A DNA stretch of 18,643 nucleotides from Desulfuromonadales bacterium C00003107. Lineage in GTDB: Bacteria > Desulfobacterota > Desulfuromonadia > Desulfuromonadales > Syntrophotaleaceae. Below the pieces are notes generated by a model. The model saw only the letters and a program-made list of their open reading frames with translations. It was not told the DNA's origin and made no database searches. Every line of letters begins with the position of its first letter. Within the stretch, counting starts at the first letter, position 1. Positions 12,905 through 18,643 of this stretch are shown one piece after another. The stretch is from assembly GCA_001751225.1 (NCBI GenBank), contig MAXT01000247.1, positions 1 to 18,643 on the forward strand, in the 5' to 3' direction. Both the position numbers and the translations under genes were made by a program.

Positions 12905-15541
12905 TTAAAGATAATGCTTACGGACAAAATCTAATTCGTCCTGCCGGGTCACGAGCTCTCCATCGAGGCGAGCCGAGAGAAGACGCTGAAAAACCTCTTT
13001 ATAGAGGGGCCCCGGGGAGATTCCAAGTTGTTTAAGATCACTGCCAGACAGCTGGCTTTCAAGGTCGCGCAGGTGGGTGAAATAGCTGGACAGGCAGCGC
13101 TGTACCTGCTCGTTCCCGCTGCGGGCCATGGCATACAACAGCACCTCGATAGATAGAGGCTGAAACCAACCGTAAATTTCGCTGGGGCGGGGCGGGACTG
13201 CGTGCATGCGCCGCCAAAAAATCAGGTTGGTGGCCCGATGAACCGCCTCCCGCTCCACTGTAAAGATGTGCTGCAGACGAGGCGCTATCGACAGGCGCTG
13301 ACAGAGGCTGTCCACCGCTCGGTCATTGAGGTCGGCTAGCAGGCACAAAAAGTAGACCAGCCAATGGCGGCAGGACTCACCGGTAAACAACAAACGATGC
13401 CAGTCAATAGCCTGACGGGCACTGGCAAAAAGCTTCTTCACCCGATTTTTCAGCAGCAAGTCGGGGTGCAAATATTCGAGAAGGTCAAGATCAGCCATAC
13501 GCAGCACTGCAGGCAAAGGGTTCTCTTCTTTGAAAATCAGAACCAATTCGTTAAAAACCCGTTGTCCGCCGATTTTGTCCAGAAACCCCATACGCACGGC
13601 ACTGCGCAGCAACTGTTCGGTGTGCGCCCCCATGCGGAAGCCGAGACGCTGTTCGAAACGGATAGCCCGGAAAACCCGGGTCGGATCTTCCACAAAGCTG
13701 AGATTGTGCAGGACACGAATGGCTTTTCCCTGCAGATCCCGTTGGGCACCGAAAAAATCGTAGAGTTCGCCGAAATGACTTCCGTTTAGAGCGATGGCCA
13801 GGGTATTGATGGTAAAATCTCGACGATAAAGATCAAGCTTGATGGGCGCATGCTCCACCGTGGGTAAAGCGCCCGGCTCGAGATAATACTCGGTTCGGGC
13901 TGATGCCACATCGATCTTGAACTGATCTGGAAAGATCAGTACTGCGGTGCCAAACTTTCGATGAGTACGAATACGGCAATCGAAGCGTCGGGCATATTCC
14001 GCGGCGAAGGCGATACCGTCACCTTCGACAACAATATCGAGGTCAAGGTTCTGTTTGTTCAGCAGCAGATCACGGACAAAACCGCCAACCGCAAATACAT
14101 CGAGGCCCAAATCCTCAGCGACCTGCCCCAACCGGTTGAGAATCTCCTCAATGCGCGGCTCGAATCGCGTTCGCAGCAATCGCAGGACATAACGCTTCCT
14201 CAACCCAAGACTGCTGCCAAGGGCCGGCGCATCACTAAGGGGACGGGAAACAGCGCCGGACACCATATGCCGCAATAGATCGGTACGGGTAATCGCCCCG
14301 ACTAAGGTGCCCTCATCCACCACCGGCACAAAACGCTGATTGCCACTGACGATCAATTCCTGCAACTCTTCCACTGAGGTGCTAGGCTCCACCGCAATAA
14401 AATCGCTGTTCATGAATTCGCCCACCGGCAGTTTGTCTAGCTGGTGATGAGCGGCCTTTTCCACTACCTGACGAGTAATAATACCCACCACAACCTGGTC
14501 AGCCATGACCGGGAGAGCATTAATATTGTAACGGGTCAGCAGTTCTCGCACCTCTTTGATAGTTGCCGAATGGGGAATAGTCTTGACCGCGGTAAAGAGC
14601 AGGTGGCGAGCCTCCCAATGGGGATTGACGTGGCGCTGCAGCACCTCCGTCAAGCGATCGAGAAACTGCACCAGGGTCATATCCCGCAACACCCCGGAAG
14701 CAGCGAAGCTGTGACCACCGCCGCCGAATTCATTGAGAATTTCACCCACATGGACCTCGGGGATACGCGACCGACCGACCAGAAAAACCCGATCCCCCAT
14801 GCGTACAGCCACAATCAGAGCGTCATGGCTCTCCATATCCTTTAGTTTATGGGCCAAGACAGCTAGGTCGCCGACATATTGGTCGATAGAGGCGTGAGCA
14901 ACGGCAATATCGATGCCGTTGACGTTGAGAATGGACCGATTTTCGATGAGTTGATGCAGCAGGGCTACCTGCTTGGCTGTCAATTCCTGAACCAGGGAAT
15001 CGGCCACCAGATTGAGATCGCCTCCCTGTTCCAGCAGATAGGCGGCCGCTTGATAATCCCTGCTGGTGGTGGAATTGAACAGTAACTTACCCGTGTCCTC
15101 ATAGAGCCCAAGGAGCATCATGGTCGCTTCGGCGGGACTGAGTTCAATCCCCTGTTCCCTAAACTGATGAGCAAAGATGGTGACCGTCGAGCCAACCGCC
15201 TCGATAATCTCAAGGGTGGGCTTAACGCTAAGTTGGCAGACCGGATGATGATCGTAGACATGGACTTCGATCCCTGGCTGCTCAAGAACTTCGGCAAAAG
15301 GACCGATCCTCTCCGCCTGACAGACATCGACCAGAATCAAGCGGCGAATATCGGCCAGGTCGATATCACGGATGCGTTTGAAAAGTGAGGCATTCTCAGG
15401 ATTTTTAAGCAGATACTCCCGCAGGCTTCGTTCTTGGGCACCTGCAAAGACCATTTCGGCCTGTGGATAGAGTTTTTTAGCCGCAATCATGCTGCCTAGA
15501 CAGTCGAAATCGGCATTGATATGGGTGGTAATGACGTCCAT
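12905..15541 (-). CDS. DHH phosphoesterase-CBS-CBS-tRNA nucleotidyltransferase fusion (A-adding/CCA-type)
   Basis: An 878-aa, four-part protein. Residues 1-300 are a DHH/DHHA1 phosphoesterase like nanoRNase or RecJ: HINADFDCLGS (8-17), VDV (71-73), DHHP (97-100), YEDTGKLLF and GGGGHSFAASG (273-283). Residues about 315-430 are two CBS domains. Residues about 450-878 are a class II nucleotidyltransferase: VGGFVRDLLL (485-494), catalytic DLD (500-502), RRDFTINTLA (573-582) and EDPTRVFRAIRFEQRLGF (618-635). Aquifex has this architecture in its tRNA A-adding enzyme, and Geobacter is reported to have separate CC- and A-adding enzymes plus a poly(A) polymerase. A-addition to tRNA 3' ends is therefore the best inference, but poly(A) polymerase cannot be excluded. 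All key DHH residues are intact. It follows pyrD by 42 bases; no strong ribosome site is visible. Confidence 0.93.
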   Translation of the reverse strand: MDVITTHINADFDCLGSMIAAKKLYPQAEMVFAGAQERSLREYLLKNPENASLFKRIRDIDLADIRRLILVDVCQAERIGPFAEVLEQPGIEVHVYDHHPVCQLSVKPTLEIIEAVGSTVTIFAHQFREQGIELSPAEATMMLLGLYEDTGKLLFNSTTSRDYQAAAYLLEQGGDLNLVADSLVQELTAKQVALLHQLIENRSILNVNGIDIAVAHASIDQYVGDLAVLAHKLKDMESHDALIVAVRMGDRVFLVGRSRIPEVHVGEILNEFGGGGHSFAASGVLRDMTLVQFLDRLTEVLQRHVNPHWEARHLLFTAVKTIPHSATIKEVRELLTRYNINALPVMADQVVVGIITRQVVEKAAHHQLDKLPVGEFMNSDFIAVEPSTSVEELQELIVSGNQRFVPVVDEGTLVGAITRTDLLRHMVSGAVSRPLSDAPALGSSLGLRKRYVLRLLRTRFEPRIEEILNRLGQVAEDLGLDVFAVGGFVRDLLLNKQNLDLDIVVEGDGIAFAAEYARRFDCRIRTHRKFGTAVLIFPDQFKIDVASARTEYYLEPGALPTVEHAPIKLDLYRRDFTINTLAIALNGSHFGELYDFFGAQRDLQGKAIRVLHNLSFVEDPTRVFRAIRFEQRLGFRMGAHTEQLLRSAVRMGFLDKIGGQRVFNELVLIFKEENPLPAVLRMADLDLLEYLHPDLLLKNRVKKLFASARQAIDWHRLLFTGESCRHWLVYFLCLLADLNDRAVDSLCQRLSIAPRLQHIFTVEREAVHRATNLIFWRRMHAVPPRPSEIYGWFQPLSIEVLLYAMARSGNEQVQRCLSSYFTHLRDLESQLSGSDLKQLGISPGPLYKEVFQRLLSARLDGELVTRQDELDFVRKHYL

Positions 15542-15583
15542 AAGAGACTTTCGCGGGAGTCCAGCAGGATTAAAGTGGTTAAG

Positions 15584-16534
15584 TCAGCAGCGCAAAGTAC
15601 CGATCAAATCGCTGATACCTGCCACCCCTTCATCCTGACAAAACTGTTTCAGTCCATCGACAATCTTGATCATCGCCGCCGGGTCCACAAAATTAGCGGT
15701 GCCGACTTGCACCGCATGAGCTCCGGCAATAAGAAACTCCAGGGCATCTTCAGCGGACATAATACCGCCAACGCCAATCACCGGCAGATTGACCGCTTGC
15801 ACTACCTGATACACCATGCGGACAGCCAGCGGCCGCAGCGCCGGGCCGGAGAGCCCACCGGTGCCGTTAGCCAGCCGCGGTCGGCGACGACGGATATCGA
15901 CGGCCAGGCCGGTCAAGGTGTTGATGCAGCTGATGGCATCGGCACCAGCCTCTTCGACAGCCCGGGCAATGACGGTAATATCCGTGACATTGGGAGTCAG
16001 CTTGACGATCAGCGGTTTATTGATATGGCTACGAACCAGACTCACCACTTCACTGGCGGCTAAGGGGTCGGTGCCGAAAACGATGCCGCCCTGTTTGACA
16101 TTGGGACAGGATATATTGAGTTCGACCGCATCAATACCATCGATCTGCGACAGGCGCTGCGCCGCCTGGCCATATTCTTCCAGACTGTTGCCGAAGAAAT
16201 TGACGATAACCGGCGTCTGCAGCTCTTTTAGAAAGGGTAGTTTCTGTTCAACAAAAACATCCAAACCGACATTCTGCAGACCGATAGCATTCAGCATGCC
16301 ACCGTTGGTTTCAGCGATACGCGGCGTTGGGTTACCGGCTTTAGGGCGCAACGAAAGCCCCTTGGTGACAATGGCACCAAGCCGATTGAGGTCCATATAA
16401 GGGCTATATTCCTCACCGTAACCAAAAGTTCCCGAAGCGGGCATGACCGGGTTCTTCAACCGCAAACCGGCGAATTCAACTGTCAGGTCAGGGCCATCAG
16501 CCATCGGCTGTTTTGATAGCGGCATCTCACTCAT
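15584..16534 (-). CDS. pyrD: Dihydroorotate dehydrogenase B, catalytic subunit (PyrD, class 1B)
   Basis: This FMN enzyme oxidises dihydroorotate to orotate in pyrimidine synthesis; in class 1B the electrons pass through PyrK to NAD+. In the 316-aa protein the N-terminus reads [22 protein letters not shown]. Substrate and flavin motifs include [17 protein letters not shown] and [16 protein letters not shown] provides the class 1 catalytic Cys (residue 143), and [22 protein letters not shown] is the FMN phosphate site. The first ATG at 16540 is too close to AGGGGG (16547-16542); ATG 16534 is seven bases from it and is preferred. The start lies inside the end of pyrK, so the two subunits are translationally coupled. 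Confidence 0.97.
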   Translation of the reverse strand: MSEMPLSKQPMADGPDLTVEFAGLRLKNPVMPASGTFGYGEEYSPYMDLNRLGAIVTKGLSLRPKAGNPTPRIAETNGGMLNAIGLQNVGLDVFVEQKLPFLKELQTPVIVNFFGNSLEEYGQAAQRLSQIDGIDAVELNISCPNVKQGGIVFGTDPLAASEVVSLVRSHINKPLIVKLTPNVTDITVIARAVEEAGADAISCINTLTGLAVDIRRRRPRLANGTGGLSGPALRPLAVRMVYQVVQAVNLPVIGVGGIMSAEDALEFLIAGAHAVQVGTANFVDPAAMIKIVDGLKQFCQDEGVAGISDLIGTLRC

Positions 16535-17384
16535 GGCCATGCCCCCTTTCTTTGACGCGTTGTTCTAACAGTTGCCAGTCAAGCTCATCGGCGCGAAACA
16601 CCGGCCCTTCCTTGCAAGTACAGAGATAGCGGGGGTGCTCCTCGCTATGCCCGGCGCCTTTGACCACACAGCCGAGGCAGGCCCCTACTCCGCAGGCCAT
16701 AAAGGCTTCCAGAGAAACTTGTAGAGCTACCTGCCGAGGCTGACAGATGCGGCAAACTGCCTCCAACATCGGCATGGGGCCACAGGCATATACCGCCGCC
16801 TCGGGGAACTTGCTCAGTTTTCGCTCCAGCACTTGAGTAACCGGCCCTTCTTCGCCCAGGGTACCATCATCGGTCGAGACGTAGGTTTCTACTCCGAGGC
16901 GCTCAAATTCCGTGACCATTAGCACGTCCTTGCGAGAACGGCCACCGATCAGTAATCGGACCTTACTCCTTTTTACCAGTTCGCTGGCCAGCATATACAG
17001 AGGCACTAGGCCGATACCACCACCGACCAGGATCTGCTCCCGTCCGTCGTCAGCAAGCTCAAATCCACGGCCAAGGGGTCCAAGCAATTCGACCCGGTCC
17101 CCTTCATGCAACTCACGCATAATAGAGGTTCCTCTGCCGACGACCTTATAGAGAATTTCTACAAACTCCTTATCGGGCAGTCCGTCACAGTCCGAAGGCA
17201 GCGTCCCTGTCTGAAAAATACCGAAGGGTCGACGCAGCAGGGGCTCATCGGTAGCTTGAGAGCGAAACATGACAAACTGTCCCGCCTGGGCCAGATCCGA
17301 AATCCCCGGGGCAAGAATCTTCATGCGATAATAATCAGGCGAAACTTCCTGATTCGATAGAATGGCTGTTTTAAAATTTTTCAT
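16527..17384 (-). CDS. pyrK: Dihydroorotate dehydrogenase B, electron transfer subunit (PyrK)
   Basis: PyrK carries FAD and a [2Fe-2S] cluster and passes electrons from PyrD to NAD+. The 285-aa sequence has the FAD-binding RRPFGIF (51-57), the nucleotide-binding [10 protein letters not shown] (121-130), and YACGPMPML typical of ferredoxin-reductase folds. The cluster ligands are in CGVGACLGC (Cys231, 236, 239), with the fourth in [11 protein letters not shown] (255 or 257). Length is slightly above the usual 250-260. The ATG has only a weak ribosome site; a GGAG is 18 bases away. The 46-base gap after rimI suggests co-transcription. The pyrK-pyrD order is common for this enzyme pair. Confidence 0.96.
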   Translation of the reverse strand: MKNFKTAILSNQEVSPDYYRMKILAPGISDLAQAGQFVMFRSQATDEPLLRRPFGIFQTGTLPSDCDGLPDKEFVEILYKVVGRGTSIMRELHEGDRVELLGPLGRGFELADDGREQILVGGGIGLVPLYMLASELVKRSKVRLLIGGRSRKDVLMVTEFERLGVETYVSTDDGTLGEEGPVTQVLERKLSKFPEAAVYACGPMPMLEAVCRICQPRQVALQVSLEAFMACGVGACLGCVVKGAGHSEEHPRYLCTCKEGPVFRADELDWQLLEQRVKERGHGHE

Positions 17385-17430
17385 TTTGATGTCTCAGCAA
17401 CTCCAAAAATAATAACAAAAGAATTAACGA

Positions 17431-17901
17431 TTAATGTTTTACCGGATGAATAAGGCCTGCCGGTATCAGCTGCATCACCAAAGCATCTTCACCGTCACTA
17501 TAATAACGCAGGCGACGATCGATTTCTCTAAACCCGAAGGACCAGTAAAGAGCGATGGCGGCAAAATTGGAGGGACGCACCTCCAGCAAGGCACAGTCGA
17601 GGCCGGTCCGCATGTTTCGGTTAAGGGACTGCTCAAGCAGAGCACGGGCCACCCCGCTTCTGCGCTGGTTCGGCGCTGTCGCAACGTTAAGAATGCTCAA
17701 CTCCTGGCAAACTCGCCAGGAACAGAGAAATCCGGCTAGACAAGGCCCCCGCCACAACAAATCAATATGGGACAAGGGATTGGCCAACTCATTTATAAAC
17801 ATGGCTTTGGACCAGGGATTACGATGGCAGAGCTGCTCAACGGTCAGCACCTGATCCATGTCGGCTTCAATCATAGGTCGGATTATGTTCTCAGAGATCA
17901 T
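17431..17901 (-). CDS. rimI: Ribosomal-protein-alanine N-acetyltransferase RimI (GNAT)
   Basis: RimI acetylates the N-terminal Ala of ribosomal protein S18 and belongs to the GNAT superfamily. From ATG 17901 the protein is 156 aa, the normal length. It begins IIRPMIEADMDQVLTVEQLC and carries the acetyl-CoA loop QRRSGVARALL (79-89) and the catalytic region LLEVRPSNFAAIALYWSFGF (Glu107, Tyr119), followed by RRLRYYSDGEDALVM. The frame is open upstream to ATG 18051, which would add 50 residues unlike the family, so I reject that start. No good ribosome site precedes 17901. Its ATG overlaps the stop of a short hydrophobic ORF (see findings). S18 acetylation itself is inferred from the family. Confidence 0.9.
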   Translation of the reverse strand: MISENIIRPMIEADMDQVLTVEQLCHRNPWSKAMFINELANPLSHIDLLWRGPCLAGFLCSWRVCQELSILNVATAPNQRRSGVARALLEQSLNRNMRTGLDCALLEVRPSNFAAIALYWSFGFREIDRRLRYYSDGEDALVMQLIPAGLIHPVKH

Positions 17902-18129
17902 AGAAAGCGCAGAGCATTCAGGAAACTGTAACAACGACAAAAGAAAGACACGGAGAAAATCATCGGCCATGAAAAAAGAACCATGACAGACTGGCCAAAA
18001 GAGGTTAGAATATGCAACATAAGTCGGAGGCTTAAAGCATTGCACCGACACACCTTACCGCATCATAATTCACCCCCTGTACCGTGTAAAGAACCAATCT
18101 TCCTGAAGTTGCAGCTAGGGACTTTGGCG

Positions 18130-18160
18130 TTGACAAGGAGTGGCTGGTTGATTTAATAAT
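18130..18160 (+). promoter_or_regulatory. Promoter candidate for purM
   Basis: A perfect TTGACA (18130-18135) is followed by AT-rich TTAATAAT. Read as AATAAT (18155-18160) the spacer is 19 bases with five of six matches; read as TTAATA the spacer is 17 with a poor match. Transcription would start near 18166, about 25 bases before the TTG start. If so, the in-frame ATG at 18159 could not serve as start. The gap 18021-18129 holds nothing I recognise. Confidence 0.4.
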
Positions 18161-18191
18161 GGCCGCATTTATCTGCGAGGAGAGCCAAGAA

Positions 18192-18643
18192 TTGAGTGAC
18201 GAAAAAAAAATGACCTACAAGGATGCCGGCGTCGATATTGATGCGGGCAATCGTTTTGTCGATATGATCAAGCCATTGGTCAAAGCAACCTCCAGGCCTG
18301 AGGTACTGACCGATATCGGCGGTTTCGGCGGCCTGTTCTCGCTGCATGCTGACAAGTACGAGAAACCGACCCTCGCCACCGCGACTGACGGTGTGGGCAC
18401 CAAGCTTAAAATAGCCTTCATGACCGACAAGCACGATACCGTCGGTATCGACCTGGTAGCCATGTGCGTCAACGACATTGCTGTACAGGGGGCTGAACCT
18501 CTCTTTTTTCTCGACTATATGGCCACGGGCAAACTGGCTCCGGAAAAAGGTGTAGAGATCGTTAAAGGCATCTCCGAGGGATGTATCCAGGCTGGCTGTG
18601 CTCTTATTGGGGGTGAAACGGCGGAAATGCCCGGTTTCTACGC
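18192..18643 (+). CDS. purM: Phosphoribosylformylglycinamidine cyclo-ligase PurM, N-terminal part (3' end beyond window)
   Basis: PurM makes aminoimidazole ribonucleotide from FGAM with ATP in purine synthesis. About 150 codons are visible and run off the window. The frame reads [20 protein letters not shown], then [53 protein letters not shown], and finally [11 protein letters not shown]. These are the standard PurM motifs, including the ATP-site GVGTKLK. The start is a TTG at 18192 with GAGGAG nine bases before it, matching the E. coli PurM N-terminus in register. ATG 18210 (six codons later) lacks a ribosome site at the right distance, and in-frame ATG 18159 overlaps the promoter candidate. 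It diverges from rimI. Confidence 0.96.
   Translation, partial: MSDEKKMTYKDAGVDIDAGNRFVDMIKPLVKATSRPEVLTDIGGFGGLFSLHADKYEKPTLATATDGVGTKLKIAFMTDKHDTVGIDLVAMCVNDIAVQGAEPLFFLDYMATGKLAPEKGVEIVKGISEGCIQAGCALIGGETAEMPGFY

Noticed and set aside
17902..18051. N-terminal extension of RimI by 50 residues from ATG 18051
   Set aside because: RimI proteins are about 150 residues and align from MISENIIRPM. The extension has no family match and no ribosome site.
1..18643. CRISPR arrays, tRNA or rRNA genes, riboswitches
   Set aside because: No regularly spaced repeats, tRNA-like cloverleaf with TTCGA arm, or recognisable riboswitch core was seen on either strand by eye. A covariance-model scan would be the decisive test.

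Overview
The window looks like a core-genome stretch from a Desulfuromonadales-type (Desulfuromonadota, formerly Deltaproteobacteria) bacterium. The lineage call rests on three things: the PxxKW-type small cysteine-rich protein, the DHH-CBS-CBS-nucleotidyltransferase fusion known from Aquifex and Geobacter relatives, and the gene order. Nearly all genes lie on the minus strand. The exceptions are an IS30-family transposase at the left edge, the PxxKW gene, and purM at the right edge.

Left flank (1-2020): the 3' end of an IS30-family transposase with its likely right inverted repeat. Next comes a minus-strand group of an EVE-domain gene, a decayed C-terminal scrap of an alpha-D-phosphohexomutase (phosphoglucomutase/phosphomannomutase) abutting the EVE start codon, a possible 42-aa ORF, and a CxxCxxCC (YkgJ-type) cluster gene. 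The PxxKW gene diverges from that group through overlapping promoter-like sequences and ends at a perfect 20-bp stem terminator.

Positions 2066-6652: a compact minus-strand operon in the order mutL, miaA, hfq, CDP-alcohol phosphatidyltransferase, TPR protein. The mutL-miaA-hfq order matches that of gammaproteobacteria. MutL carries the DQHA(x)2E(x)4E endonuclease motif, as expected where MutH is absent. An intrinsic terminator at 6621-6652 separates this operon from the next unit.

Positions 6679-9865: a large TPR protein and an ExeA/GspA-like AAA ATPase. They form their own unit, with a sigma70-like promoter (its -10 is one arm of a palindrome) and the terminator above. This is the least characterised module in the window.

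Positions 10001-18020: a long co-oriented series, transcribed rimI, pyrK, pyrD, DHH-CBS-NT fusion, M50 protease, scpA, scpB, rluB. It joins pyrimidine synthesis, tRNA 3'-end/RNA metabolism, condensin partners and rRNA modification. An internal promoter candidate precedes the M50 gene. purM diverges at the right edge and is cut by it.

I found no tRNA, rRNA, CRISPR array or complete mobile element. I also found no convincing new defence or secretion system. The most unusual items are the phosphohexomutase remnant, the small ORF next to it, the ATPase/TPR pair and the four-domain fusion.
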